From: Hydrangea macrophylla | Taxonomy: Eukaryota; Streptophyta; Magnoliopsida; Cornales; Hydrangeaceae | NCBI GenBank assembly: GCA_033977485.1 | Contig: CM066993.1 | Location: 31,300,001 to 31,364,000, forward strand | Length of the DNA: 64,000 bases | Reading direction: 5' to 3' | Part shown: positions 45,442 through 56,873 of the stretch, piece after piece | How positions within the stretch are numbered: the stretch's first letter is position 1 | Layout: every line of letters begins with the position of its first letter | Notes under the pieces: model-generated | The model's database searches: none | Told to the model about the DNA's origin: nothing | Seen by the model: only the letters and a program-made list of their open reading frames with translations | Program-made: the position numbers and the translations under genes

Positions 45442-45715
45442 CACAAAAATTCCAGAATTCTTTGGAAAAATGAACCAAAACACTCCCAACTATCAAAAAC
45501 AAATCTGGACATGCAGAGATACTTGAAAGCAGTTCAATTACAAACATGCAGGCCAGAATGGACATCATTGTAAGATAAAATTGTAAGGACTTAGTAAATA
45601 TAATTGTGAGAATGCATTCAGTTTGCAAAGTTATAGCTCTCCACGTGATCCGTAGACCTTATTACAAAGATTAACTAAAATAAAAACCAAACTAAAAATC
45701 ATTTGCCCAGAATTA

Positions 45716-45761
45716 CACTTCAATTGAGAAAGGATGAAAATGACAAAACAAAACTGAAGTG
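45716..45761 (-). other. Hairpin after Athila-2 ORF-AB stop
   Basis: The stem CACTTCAGTTT / (T)CAATTGAAGTG begins six bases after the stop. It corresponds to 13498-13545 and has a paired substitution. Confidence 0.5.
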
Positions 45762-45766
45762 AATCA

Positions 45767-46679
45767 CTAAACTTCCAACACGAAAACTTCTTCTTCTTCC
45801 ATTGCTTCGAACACCACCAGATCTTCGAGATTGGACTCCAAACTTGACAATTCCCGTTCCCAAAATAATCTAAAAGTGGCAAGAGTGTCATTCAGCATGT
45901 CTGGAGTCGCTAGAGAATGAGGTGTGCACATGAGAGGAGACTGCGGTGGAGACATAGATAATGGTGTGAAAATCCGCAGTTGTTCTTCCTCTTGCGGTGG
46001 GGTGCCAGGAGACTGCATGCGAGCCCCATGGAACAGCTGATGTGGAAGGAACACCGGAATACCATTGAGAAACATAGTGACAATCCTGGACAAGGAAAAG
46101 ACAAAGGACAAACAAACCGAGATTAAGATAACGGAACACAAGAAACAAGGATTAAACACGAAAAGAAAACAAAGAATAGGATAAAATAAAAAGAAAAGTG
46201 ACTAAGTTCCAACCTCACTATTGGCATAGATTCCCAAAATGCACTAGCTGGTAAGGGGCATTAGAGCCTGAATAGCAGAAAGCTCAGGTACAAATAGCGG
46301 TATGGGACCAACTCGGGAATAAGGAAGTCGTCAACAAAAACAAAAACTGCATTGTGACGTTTCGGGACGACATCCTGGAGGTCATGATCTTCCCAAGGCT
46401 CCTACATATCATCATTTTCCCATTGTGCCATGAGTGCATCATTCACCATTCTTCCCATGTACAGGTCTTCTTCCTTATCCACATCACCATCATCAGGAAA
46501 TTCCATGTTTTCATATGGATTGATGTCAAGGAGGGCTGGTGGGTATGGGATGTACCCTTGGGCAACATCAATGAGGGTGTGAACTTCAGGGTCTTGATGA
46601 AGCAAGGGGCAGGGTGTAAGTTCACCCTCAGTCCAGGTGCCATAACTAGAATAAACATCATCACCTCACATCTATGCAC
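45767..46679 (-). pseudogene. Athila-2 ORF-AB: two-exon post-pol gene
   Basis: Exon 1 (46679-46214) holds IPYPPALLDINPYENME, QWENDDM then a TAG, and LQDVVPKRHNAVFVFVDDF in the same frame. The intron (46086-46213) joins in frame to exon 2, with FLPHQLFHGARMQSP and ATFRLFWERELSSLESN, ending at 45767. The TAG after NDDM is at the same place as in Athila-1. A further TAA (FRL stop CPL) is private. Stops right after the acceptor leave the N-terminus unclear. No known family is recognised. Confidence 0.58.
46086..46213 (-). other. Intron in Athila-2 ORF-AB
   Basis: 128 bp, donor AG|GTTGGA and acceptor TTTTCCTTGTCCAG, frame-preserving. Confidence 0.6.
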
Positions 46680-46825
46680 CTGCAATTGAGTGGTTCAAGG
46701 TATAGCGGATTAGAACGAGATCACAAACATAAAAGAACGAACAAAGAATTAAAAACAAAAGAGAGAAACTAAAATGCAGGGAAAGATAAGGAATACAACA
46801 ACAATATGGAACTCCACTTTGGATT

Positions 46826-47652
46826 TTAAGTGGGAGAATAGTTGGGCTCATCCAGCTGGATGTGCTCAACTTCAGTTTGGAAGTTTTCCAAGAACGGTTT
46901 CAACCTCTGGCCATTGACCTTGAAACTATCATCGTTCTTTGGATTGACGAGCTCAATCGCCCCGTGTGGAAAGACAGTTTTTACAATGAACGGGCCTATC
47001 CAACGGGAACAGAGCTTTCCTGGGAAAAGGTGGAGGCGAGAGTCATACAGCAAAACTTTCTGCCCCGGCTCAAATGATTTACGAAAAATCGTACGATCGT
47101 GGCGAGCCTTCAACCTTTCCTTATGCAACCTTGCAGAGTCATACGCATCTCGTCGTATTTCCTCTAGTTCTGCAAGTTGGAGCTTACGTAACTGACCTCC
47201 CTCTTGGATATCAAAGTTCAATGAGCGTGTCGCCCAGTAAGCTTTATGCTCAATTTCAACAGGGAGGTGGCAAGCTTTCCAGTAAACCAATCTATACGGG
47301 GACATACCTAGATTCGTCTTGTAGGCAGTACGGTATGCCCATAAAGCATTGGTCAACTTGTATGCCCAGTCCTTTCGGTTGGAGCTAACATTTTTTCGAG
47401 AATATGCTTGATTTCTCGGTTAGCCAATTCCACTTGCCCATTCGACTGTGGATGATAGGCAAGAGCGATTTTATGGTGGACTCCGTTTTTCTTGAGAAGT
47501 GACTCCAAAGGCCTATTGCAGAAATGCTTGCCTTGGTCACTTAGTAAAGCTTTCGGAGTTCCACAACGAGACAAGATATGCTCTCTTAGAAAAGATATGA
47601 CCGTTCTGTGGTCATTACGTCTCGTTGGTATTGCTTCAACCCATTGACACAT
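46826..47652 (-). pseudogene. pol: Athila-2 integrase core and C-terminus
   Basis: Integrase catalytic core with LLSDQGKHF (second Asp) and [12 protein letters not shown] (Glu), then [20 protein letters not shown] and the C-terminal [18 protein letters not shown] and [10 protein letters not shown]. Frame breaks near 47640 (two bases fewer than in Athila-1) and near 47385 shift the middle portion out of frame. The frame then stays open to the stop at 46826. Confidence 0.88.
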
Positions 47653-48886
47653 ACTCTACAGAAAGGAGTATGTATTCACAGTTATTGGACTTGGGAAATG
47701 GGCCCATAAAATCTATGCCCCAATAATTGAATATCTCAATTGTGATGGTAGGGGTTAAAGGCATAGAATTCCTTTTAGAAATAGTTCCAAGCTTTTGACA
47801 GCGTTGGCATGTCTTGTAAAAGGAATATGCATCTTTAAAAATTGTGGGCCAGTAGAAACCGCTTTGTAGAACTTTTTGTGCGGTCTTCTGTGAAGCAAAG
47901 TGGCCACCGCATGCCTCAGAATGGCATGATGCTAAAATTACGATTATATCCTCATTGGGGACGCAGCGCCTGATAACCTGATCAGCACAGTACTTGAAAA
48001 GATATGGGTCATCAAAGAAGAAATGACGCGCGAACGAGAGGAACCGTTTTCTGTCTTGGTTTGACCAATGATTTGGGGTTTCTCCCGTTACAAGGTAGTT
48101 CACAATATTAGCATACCAAGGCAGACTACTTACTGCTAGTAGCTGTTCGTTCGGGAACTCATCCTTAATGGATTGGGCTTCAGAATTATCGACAAAAGTC
48201 AATCGTGACAAATGGTCTGCAACCACATTCTCTACTCCTTTCTTATCTTTGATTGTTAGATCAAACTCTTGGAGTAAGAGTATCCAGCGAATGAGCCGTT
48301 GTTTAGCGTCTTTCTTAGATAGCAGATACTTGAGGGCCGAGTGATCTGTAAAACAGACAATTGGTGACCCTATCAGGTAAGACCTAAACTTATCCAAGGC
48401 GAATACTACAGCCAGCAGCTCCTTTTCAGTAGTTGTATAATTCATTTGAGCTTCATTCAAAGTTCGGCTAGCATAGTATATCACGTATGGCTTTTTGTCC
48501 TTTCTCTGGCCTAGGACCGCGCCAATGGCATAATCACTAGCATCGCACATTAATTCGAAAGGCAAACTCCAGTCGGGTGCCTGTATTATAGGTGCGGTGG
48601 TGAGGAGCTCTTTTAGATCCTCGAAGGACTTTTGGCAATTTTCTGACCACTCGAATGGTGCATCTTTGACAAGAAGTTGACAAAGAGGTCGAGAGATTGC
48701 ACTGAAGTTCTGGATAAACCGACGATAAAATCCCGCATGCCCAAAGAACGAACGGATGTCTCTCACTGTACGGGGGACAGGTAGATTTGAGATTATGTCG
48801 ATTTTGGCCTTATCCACTTGGATTTCTTCATCAGAGATTATATGGCCGAGGACTATTCCCTTGGTCACCATAAAGTGACACTTTTC
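47636..48886 (-). CDS. pol: Athila-2 RT end, RNase H, integrase N-part
   Basis: Open frame downstream of the TAG at 48887-48889. It includes the RT thumb region ([18 protein letters not shown]), RNase H ([43 protein letters not shown]), the integrase zinc domain ([15 protein letters not shown]) and the first catalytic Asp (WGIDFMGPF). It ends at the frameshift near 47640. It is the continuation of the polyprotein and not an independent gene. Apart from the boundaries it has no stop. Confidence 0.9.
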   Translation of the reverse strand, partial: EKCHFMVTKGIVLGHIISDEEIQVDKAKIDIISNLPVPRTVRDIRSFFGHAGFYRRFIQNFSAISRPLCQLLVKDAPFEWSENCQKSFEDLKELLTTAPIIQAPDWSLPFELMCDASDYAIGAVLGQRKDKKPYVIYYASRTLNEAQMNYTTTEKELLAVVFALDKFRSYLIGSPIVCFTDHSALKYLLSKKDAKQRLIRWILLLQEFDLTIKDKKGVENVVADHLSRLTFVDNSEAQSIKDEFPNEQLLAVSSLPWYANIVNYLVTGETPNHWSNQDRKRFLSFARHFFFDDPYLFKYCADQVIRRCVPNEDIIVILASCHSEACGGHFASQKTAQKVLQSGFYWPTIFKDAYSFYKTCQRCQKLGTISKRNSMPLTPTITIEIFNYWGIDFMGPFPKSNNCEYILLSVEYVSMG

Positions 48887-51085
48887 CTAATTCAAAACTA
48901 GGTGTTTATCCTCACATCGCATTAATACATGCTCGAGATTGTTGAGGCAATCTTCAAAGCTATGGCCAAACACTGAAAAATCATCCATGAAGACTTCAAG
49001 GATGTGTTCGACCATGTCACTGAATATGCTTAGCATACACCGCTGAAAGGTAGCCGGTGCATTACATAAGCCAAACGGCATTCGACGGTAGGCAAATGTA
49101 CCAAATAGACAAGTGAATGTGGTTTTCTCCTGATCTTCAGGAGCAATTTCATTTTGGTTATATCCACTATAGCCATCCAAAAAGCAGTAATACTTGTGAC
49201 CTGCCACACGTTCTAGCATTTGATCCATGAATGGCAAAGGAAAATGGTCTTTTTGGGTCACAGTATTCAACTTTCTGTAGTCAATACACATCCTCCATCC
49301 AGTGGGGACACGTGTTGGTACCAATTCACCATCTTTGTTTGGGATGACCGTTATGCCTGCTTTCTTTGGAACCACTTGGGTTGGACTAACCCAAGGACTA
49401 TCAGATATCGGATAAATCATCCCAACATCAAGTAGTTTGAGCACTTCCTTTTTAACTACTTCTTGCATGTTGGGATTCAGACGCCTTTGCATTTGTCTTG
49501 AAGGTCTAGCGTCTTCCTCCAGATATATCTTATGAGTGCATATGGATGGGCTTATGCCTTTGAGGTCAGCAATCGTCCATCCCATAGCATCCTTATGCTT
49601 GGTCAGCATTTGCACTAACTTACCTTCCTGTTCATGAGTTAAACCAGATGAAATGATCACAGGATAAGTTTTTCCAGTCCCTAGGAATGCATATTTTAGC
49701 TCTTTGGGTAGCTCCTTTAACTTTAACTCCGGAAACTGAAAACTAGAAGGCATTGCCAACTTAGTTTTAGGAGGCAATTGTTCATATGGCATTACCCACA
49801 TGCATTTTGCTTTATCCTCCTCTATCGTATCCATCATAAGACACATCTGGTTCATGTCAGCATCCAATGGAGTTGACTCTACAGGCTGATAGATATCGCC
49901 AAATTGAGTCATCACAACTTCCAAAGGATCTTTGTAGTCGACCAAGTCAACTTCATCTTCAATGACTATGTCAATGTAATGAATTTCTTCCTCATCATCG
50001 TATTCTTCAGGTCGGGGATTAGAAAAAATTTTGACATTCAATGTCATGTTCCCGAATACGATAGTCATGATACCACTTCTAATCTTGATTGTGGCATCAA
50101 TAGTGTTGAGGAATGGGCGTCCAAAGATAACCGGGATGTGTGCACCAGGATTAGACACAGGTTCTGTGTCGAATATCACGAAATCAATCGGAAAGACAAA
50201 AGTGTCTATTTTGACAAGGACGTCCTCTAACACCCCTCTAGGGTACTTCACAGATCTGTCTGCCAATTGCAAAGCGACTCGGGTGGGTTTGAGTTCACCC
50301 AACCCTAGCTGTTTATAGACTGAATATGGCAGCAGGTTCACGCTTGCTCCTAGATCGAGGAGTGCGTTATCTATCCTTTGATTCCCAATTCTACATGAGA
50401 CCGTAGGTATACCGGGGTCTTTGAGTTTCAGAGGCAACTCATTTTGAATGATCGCACTTGCTTGGCATGCGACATAAGCATGTTTCTTCACACTTTGCCT
50501 CCTCTTGACCGTGCATAGATCTTTGAGATACTTAGCATAGGCCGGCACTTGCTTGATAGCATCTAAGAGTGGAAGGTTAATTTTGACTTGTTTAAACAAT
50601 TCCAGAAACTCCTGATTCTTTGTCTCATTCTTGGGTATCTTCAACCGTTGAGGATAAGGTGCAGGAAAAGGGCATTTTGGTGGTTCATCCTCAACAGACT
50701 CCTTTCTAGGCCTTTGCTCAACTTCTTCCTCTACTCTAGGAGCTTCAATGTTTGCCTTTATTGCCTCGTCATTAGTAGACGGCTCCTCCTCTTGAGTAGA
50801 TGGTTGCTCAAGCTCATTATCCACCACTTCCTCCTCTTTGTACACTTCGGGTGTAGACAGAGGCATGCTTTTCTCTATGATTTTTTCGCTTCTCAGCGTA
50901 GTCACGGCTTCAGCATGTTCTTGATTGTTAGGACCATTGTTATGTCCCTTGGGGTTCGGAAGTGGTTGGGCAGGGAATGTTCCTCCTGAACCCTTTTGCC
51001 GTGCATCTATCCTTTCTAACGTGGCAGACATTCTACTCATCATCTGTATGAGTTGCTGCGTTAGATTGGCATTAGCAAGTGGCTC
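48887..51085 (-). CDS. pol: Athila-2 gag-pol linker, protease, RT
   Basis: Open frame of more than 700 codons ending at a TAG (48887-48889) that Athila-1 also has. It contains the acidic linker, protease (LLDLGASVNLLPYS), a FGRPFLNTIDAT block, and RT with WRMCIDYRKLN, FLDGYSG, MPFGLCNAPATF and catalytic VFMDDFSVFG. Upstream it is separated from the nucleocapsid by one TAA near 51087. It would be cleaved into protease and reverse transcriptase in the particle. Confidence 0.92.
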   Translation of the reverse strand, partial: EPLANANLTQQLIQMMSRMSATLERIDARQKGSGGTFPAQPLPNPKGHNNGPNNQEHAEAVTTLRSEKIIEKSMPLSTPEVYKEEEVVDNELEQPSTQEEEPSTNDEAIKANIEAPRVEEEVEQRPRKESVEDEPPKCPFPAPYPQRLKIPKNETKNQEFLELFKQVKINLPLLDAIKQVPAYAKYLKDLCTVKRRQSVKKHAYVACQASAIIQNELPLKLKDPGIPTVSCRIGNQRIDNALLDLGASVNLLPYSVYKQLGLGELKPTRVALQLADRSVKYPRGVLEDVLVKIDTFVFPIDFVIFDTEPVSNPGAHIPVIFGRPFLNTIDATIKIRSGIMTIVFGNMTLNVKIFSNPRPEEYDDEEEIHYIDIVIEDEVDLVDYKDPLEVVMTQFGDIYQPVESTPLDADMNQMCLMMDTIEEDKAKCMWVMPYEQLPPKTKLAMPSSFQFPELKLKELPKELKYAFLGTGKTYPVIISSGLTHEQEGKLVQMLTKHKDAMGWTIADLKGISPSICTHKIYLEEDARPSRQMQRRLNPNMQEVVKKEVLKLLDVGMIYPISDSPWVSPTQVVPKKAGITVIPNKDGELVPTRVPTGWRMCIDYRKLNTVTQKDHFPLPFMDQMLERVAGHKYYCFLDGYSGYNQNEIAPEDQEKTTFTCLFGTFAYRRMPFGLCNAPATFQRCMLSIFSDMVEHILEVFMDDFSVFGHSFEDCLNNLEHVLMRCEDKHLVLN

Positions 51086-52385
51086 TTATTCTTGTACCTT
51101 CTTGTGTGGTGGCACATAGGTATTGGTCTGGGGTGCATTGGAGGGTTGAGCTTGGTTGTAGTTATTGGTTCTGTTTTGATTGTATTGATGGGACGGCCTA
51201 TTGTTTTGCCCTTGATATTGATTGTTGTTGTAGGGCTGCTGTTGATATTGATTTTGAGTCCCAGCATTATTTCTCCAATCAAAACCGGGGTGATTCCATC
51301 TATTGTTACTTTGAAAGTTAGTGTTGGAATTCCCCGCCCCTCGAAAACCGTGCATGGCATTCATCTCCATAGGGGCCTGCTCTTGAAAATACGGCACATT
51401 GGGACAGTATTGAGTTGTATGTCCCAACATGTTGCATGTGCCGCATGGTTCCTCAGGCATAACCTGCCTAGAGCTCTCTCCTCACATCCCTAGTTCTTCT
51501 ACCTTCTTTGCCAGTTCTTCGTATTTGTTCATCATATGATCTTCACTTTTCAATTGGTATAAACTCTTATTTTCCACACTCGATATTTGAGTTTGAGGTG
51601 TATCTTCAGAGTTAGACCATTCATGAGCATGTTCAGCTAACCACTCGAAATGAGCTTCAGCCTCTTCGGTGTTCTTTCGAAGGAATGGTCCAGAGCTCAT
51701 AGTTTCGACCAACTTCTTCATTTCACCATTTAGTCCTTCATAAAAGTGACTAATGGTACGCCATTTCTCATATCCGTGGTGGGGACATGAGAGAAGCAAA
51801 TCTTTGAAACGCTCCCAAGTTTGGGTGAAGGTTTCATTGCTCCTCTGCTTGTAAGAACTTATTTGGCATTTTAGCTCTGTGGTCATGCGAGGTGGAAAGA
51901 ATTTTTTCAAAAAATGCAGTGTTCATCGTATGCCATGTGAAGATTGAATTCGGTTTTAGGGTGAGTAACCACGCCTTCGCTTTGTCCTTCAAGGTGAAGG
52001 GAAATAACATTAAGCGTGTCACATCTACAGGACAAATTTGGGAGAATGTTTTACAAACATCCTCGAAATCCTTAACGTGTAGATATGCCTTCTCGCTTTC
52101 CATCCCATGAAATGTTGGGAGGAGTTGAATCATCCCATTGCGAAATTGAAATTCGCCAGCATGTGGGGGAATGAGAATGCAAGAAGGAGTAGGTGCGTGT
52201 TCTGGTTGCATGAGATCGCACAATGGCCGTAGTGAATCATCAACTGGTACCACAACATTTTCACCATGTTCACTCTGATCGTCATCCATTGATTCAGTTG
52301 GAGTGGTGACAGGGTTACTAGAACTGGAAGAATTAGATGAATATAGAGGATTTCCGAAAATTCCGTGGACGGAACTATCGGACAT
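51086..52385 (-). pseudogene. gag: Athila-2 gag
   Basis: ATG at 52385 (MSDSSVHGIFGNPLYSS). Capsid motifs DKAKAWLLTL and CPHHGYEKW are present, with the knuckle CGTCNMLGHTTQYC near 51440. It is broken by a frameshift near 51905, by a TGA at 51482-51484 and by a TAA near 51087. It aligns with gag of Athila-1. Confidence 0.9.
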
Positions 52386-52491
52386 AAATGAGAAAACCTA
52401 AGAAGATTGAAAACCTAGAGAACTCAAAGAAAAAGAAAAACAGAAATAGATCAGGAAAGATTGAGGTAATCTAAAGAATTGATCGTCGCCT

Positions 52492-52509
52492 TCCCCGGCA
52501 ACGGCGCCA
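52492..52509 (-). other. Athila-2 primer binding site
   Basis: TGGCGCCGTTGCCGGGGA on the minus strand, the unchanged Athila PBS. Confidence 0.93.
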
Positions 52510-53173
52510 AAAACTTATCACGAAAATAATCTTGTGTGCTCTTGTGCAATACCCAAGTGTAGGTAGACGTGCAAGTAGTAACTGGTAAGACCAGGTCGAT
52601 CTCACAGGGAAGGTGTTGACCTATTAACTTAGACTAAACTCAAAAGAAAGAAAAAAAAAATCAATAAGATTTAATAATGGTGCAGAACACAAAGTTCTAC
52701 AAACTAAAACTACTAACGAAAATAATTCAGATTAACTAAAGAACTAATTAGCTAATTAAAGCAATATTCTAAAATAGGATTTAACTTTAAGAAGAAAGTG
52801 TTGGGATTACACGAATCCACCATAATCTAACCATCTACCATGCAATTACTTTGAAGCATTAAGGAGTACATTACCCACAGTTTTCCGTATTTCTCTAAAA
52901 ATAAAGAATCCATAGCCCTTTCATGACCGGGACTATATCATCACAGTTAACTTGAAACACATGTAAAAGCGGTTTAATTCAATAGTTAAGACTCGCACCT
53001 ACAATGGAGTTAGCATTGAAAGTGGTTTGCAAAATGTATTGAAAGAAAATGCCTTAGGGCCTTGATTTTGAAAACTGTTTTGACAAACTGAGCATTTAGG
53101 GACAGTATGATAACAAATCTCAACGACCAAAGGTCCTGGAATACTGTAGGGAACATCCTCAAGAATCAGAGAG

Positions 53174-53279
53174 TTCGATCGATCGACGATCGTTCGATCG
53201 ATCGAAAGCCTTCATCCCTCAATCGATCGAAATGTCTTTCGATCGCTTCACTATCTCTGGTTTGATCGATCGATCGAAC
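53174..53279. repeat. Five-palindrome array, Athila-2 5' LTR downstream
   Basis: Counterpart of 32260-32379, but the last two units have collapsed into one (TTTGATCGATCGATCGAA), presumably by slippage or recombination between units. Confidence 0.88.
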
Positions 53280-53776
53280 ACAGGATTTATTCTGCTACAT
53301 GGCAGAGGCTAAAGATCACTATTTCATCGTGTTTTCCCAACCTCAGGACTACCCAGACATCATCTAGAGTGTCACTGGTTGGTATTTAACATATGAAAAC
53401 TTTAAGGCTTTGTTTGGATGTGAGTTTTTCATGAAAACTATGAAAACTAGTGATTTTAACTTATCTAGCATACAATACTACGAGATTGAAAATTAAACTA
53501 CGATTAACTAAGTGCAAAATGTAAATAAAACAACAAATAAATAACCTGGAACGAAAAACTCGTATTAACCTATAAGAATCCGAGATCACAACGTAAAATC
53601 TTGAATAAAAACCTACAAAATAATATAAACTCTCTATCTCTCTCTCTAAACTGATGAAAAACAAAAGTGAGCCCCCCTTGGGACGTATACAATACATATA
53701 TATATATAGAAAAACTAAAGGCTAGGGTTAAAATTCCGCAACTGCTGCGTACACGAAAGTTTCTGAAAATACCATG

Positions 53777-53886
53777 TTCGATCGATCGAACATTTCTCGA
53801 TGGATTGAACATTTGGAACTCAAGCGCTTCAACTTTCTTTAAGTGATCGAACCTTCGATCGCTCGAACTGTCGTCGATTGCTCGAA
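53777..53886. repeat. Six-palindrome array, Athila-2 5' LTR U3
   Basis: Counterpart of 32876-32985, with several CG transitions. Confidence 0.88.
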
Positions 53887-54145
53887 CTTCAAACTTTAGC
53901 TTTGAATTCTTTTGTTTGCACTACAGCATTTCCAGTTGTACTGACGTTCAAATCTCTAGTCCACACAGTAGTGATCTGCACAAAGAATAGCTAAAATAAT
54001 ACACTTTATCATAGATTAATCACATTGTATGAAAACTAGCCTTGTAATGCAAATTGCAGATAAAACGGGAAGTTGTAATTAAAACCAATGCAATTCTTCC
54101 TTTTAGCGCGGTTGTATTTTACAAATACCCCCGCTTTGCAATAAG

Positions 54146-54835
54146 TCTCATAGCTTTCATGGCTTAGCAACTTTCTATCACTGCTTCATTCAGGGGTTCA
54201 GTATAATTGTGTCCCCAATAATCGATTCCTTGAACTAAGGTGAGTTTGTTTGGACACCTACTACCACTCTTGCTTTTCAAGAAATCAAGGTACGTATGCC
54301 ACAGGCTCTAGTCATGCACCTCAATGCTTTTACCAAGCCATTTGAAGTCGAGTGTGATGCATCTGGCATTGGCATAGGTGGAGTACTAAGCCAGGAATGT
54401 CATCCGATAGCCTACTTTAGCAAAAAGTTAAATAAGCGATGCTACTCAACCTAAGATAAGAAACTCTATGCAGTTGCTCAATCCTTGAGCCATTGGCGCC
54501 ACTATCTGTTTTCCCCATGAATTTGTCCTTTACTCTGATCATGAAGCCCTCCGTTACCTCAATTCCCAAAAGAAATTGAACCATAGACATGGTTGTTGGG
54601 TCAAATTCCTTCAATTGTATACTTTTGTTCTTACACATAAAGCTAGAGTTGAGAATAAAGTAGCTGATGCACTTAGCCACCGAGTTGATTTACTTTCCAT
54701 TATAAGCATTAATGTCACCGGTTTCGAGTGATTAAAAGAGGACTATGAGTCTTGTCCCGACTATGGAGCTGTATTCACTACCTTGGCTAATATACCAAGT
54801 TCCACTCATGGCAACTTCTACCTTGTCCATAAACT
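54146..54835 (+). pseudogene. pol: Degenerate gypsy pol, second part (RT end, RNase H)
   Basis: It resumes after the TSD with SFHGLATFYHCFIQGFS, then RNase H remains: VECDASGIGIGGVLSQECHP, HWRHYL and ENKVADALS-like ENKVADALSHRV. Stops and frameshifts occur. It joins 28917-31601 as one element interrupted by Athila-2, and ends abruptly at the junction with Tekay-type sequence near 54835. Confidence 0.8.
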
Positions 54836-56873
54836 ATGACTAGTTACATTAATTGATTATCCACAACACACTAGATAATAAAAGAATAACTTAAGCGGAA
54901 GCGTAAACTAAATATAAACATCAAAAGGTTACTAGCTATTACATCAGAGTTTGTAGTTTCAAAAGGTAAGATAACAAAATAGATTAAGGCATTGGGCGCC
55001 GTTTACATCTTTACATGTAGGGCAAAAAAAAGTGTAAGATCATTGAAGTAAGGCGTGTGATGCCAATTTACAACTTAGTATAAATAGACAAAATCTATGA
55101 GGAACGACTAAGTCTTATTTCTTGAAACCACACCTCTAACTAGCGTAGCCGTGACCTTCATTGTTGTAGGCTTCTCCTTCGAAGGCTTCCTCTTCATAGG
55201 CTACTTCTGGATAGTGCTCCTCTGAGTAGTCATATCCTGTGAACTCTAGGTGTGGGAATGTCCAGGGCGTAGTATGCTATTAGCTTTAATAAAAGCTAAG
55301 TGAACGTCCTAACCGAACACTCCTAATATAAAATACGTATCTGAAAGTATATATCGACTAGTTATGACTGTTGAATGAATTATAATGAGACCGTGCGTGA
55401 CATCATCAATATGTTTGACTTCACTCAACTTAACATCTGACACACTTGACTTTGTTACATTACCAGTGTAACGTTGTGGCTTAGAGTTCTCGTCCAGTGG
55501 GTCAAGGTATGGTTACTTTATTATCGTTATTTGCCTCTTCATGGCCATAGTAGTAATCTCACTTTACAAGCTAACCATGTACTCTAGGTCCCCGGAACCT
55601 TGCCTTATGAATATCATCACCGATTTGCGAAATGGTTAATTTACTATCGTTAGTCGTTGTGACCGCAGTAGTAATCTCGCCTTACAGGCTAACCGTGTTT
55701 ATTCATTTCTCAATTTGTGATTATCAACATGGTTACTTTGATATTGTATTTGCCTCTCCGTGGCCATAGTAGGAATCATCACTGACATGCGATCATGTAA
55801 TTCCATTTGACAGTACCGGCTCGCCATCTATCAACTTTCGGACCTCCGCGGTTGACTGCACTTATTTCCAAATGCATACAGACTTGGTCTCCGCGATCGT
55901 TCGACTCTGTACACGAGCATGTCAACTTGATATTACGACACCAACTTCTACGTGAGGTGTTTTATGTGATATGCACGAGGTACAAGTTAATTAAGCAGGT
56001 GCTATTCTTGAAATATAGTACGGGCTCTAAGCTCGTAGTACAAAATGGTAAAGCATGGTATTAACCGGACTAATAGTAATAATATTAGTAGTAATACTAA
56101 TAATAACAAAATGATGTACTCGAAGGACCATATATTAACATAAGGTTAACCCTAAAATAACTAAATAATATTAATAGTAACAATACTATTAACGGAATAA
56201 TAATACAAACATTAATATGGTTGGGGTACAACATATTAAAGCATGATGTTGATTTGATAATAGTACTAATAACAATAATAATAATAAAGATAATGATACT
56301 AAAAATAATATTATTCACAAAATAATGACATGGATATTAATCTATTCGGGGTACACATATTAACATGAAGTTTAACCAAAATAATAATAATATTATTAGT
56401 AACGAAATAATTATATGGACATTAACATGTTCAGGGTATACATGTACACGAGAACGGCTAAGTAACAATAATAATAATAGTCATTAATAACAACAACAAC
56501 AACAACAACAGTAATACTAATAATAATAATAATAAAGGAATTCATAATACGGACCTAGGTTAGGGACACTACATGTTAAATAGGATTTTCCATAAATACT
56601 AATAATAAACGAAAGATAAAACGGGCATTAAAAGTAGTATACTAAGTGAGTTGGGAACTCACCGTAGGTTCGGGGACGTGGTGTGGCTTAGGGGTAAGCT
56701 TTATTTTTTCTTCTTTCCTTTCCTTTCCTTTCCTCGTCTTTTTTCTCTCATAGTTTCTTTCTCTCTTTGTTTCTTGGGTGTAAAATAAATTAGGAAGGGG
56801 GAAGTATGGTATTTATAGAGGGAGGGGAGGTTGGGATTTACTTATTATACATACATATGACCACACACAGCTG
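54836..56873 (-). mobile_element. Tekay-type LTR of a deleted element
   Basis: Reverse-strand LTR whose blocks match the LTR at 1290 (the ATTATCCACAACACAC region) and the shared block near 55260-55310. The terminal TGTCACG segment of about 80 bp is missing at the left. It has a private repeat of about 115 bp (55510-55790), an AAT/AAC microsatellite zone (56060-56560) and the GTGAGTT-ggg-AACTCAC hairpin (56646-56662). Confidence 0.65.

Larger units (their letters stand above)
31602..54140 (-). mobile_element. Athila-2: Athila-type element with nested copia
   Basis: The span is 22.5 kb with LTRs 31602-33237 and 52516-54140 and TSD ATAAG (31597-31601 and 54141-54145). Removing the nested copia element (36660-44682) leaves about 14.5 kb. 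Gene order mirrors Athila-1: gag, protease, RT, RNase H, integrase, ORF-AB, ORF-C. Gag-pol is nearly continuous, with one gag frameshift, a few stops and a pair of frameshifts in integrase. The LTRs differ by roughly 1-2 percent by eye. Confidence 0.94.
52516..54140 (-). repeat. Athila-2 5' LTR
   Basis: 1625 bp. The inner end reads TATCACG on the plus strand instead of TGTCACG, one transition. One palindrome unit has been lost in the downstream array. Confidence 0.93.

Noticed and set aside
2401..45512. Frames rich in RSIE, SIDR or FDRSN peptides
   Set aside because: They are translations of the CGATCGAT palindrome arrays in three frames and occur on both strands. They are not conserved proteins.
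47074..47388. Plus-strand frames over Athila-2 integrase and protease (also 49904-50230 and 50588-50989)
   Set aside because: Antisense shadows of conserved pol; no independent start, domain or promoter.
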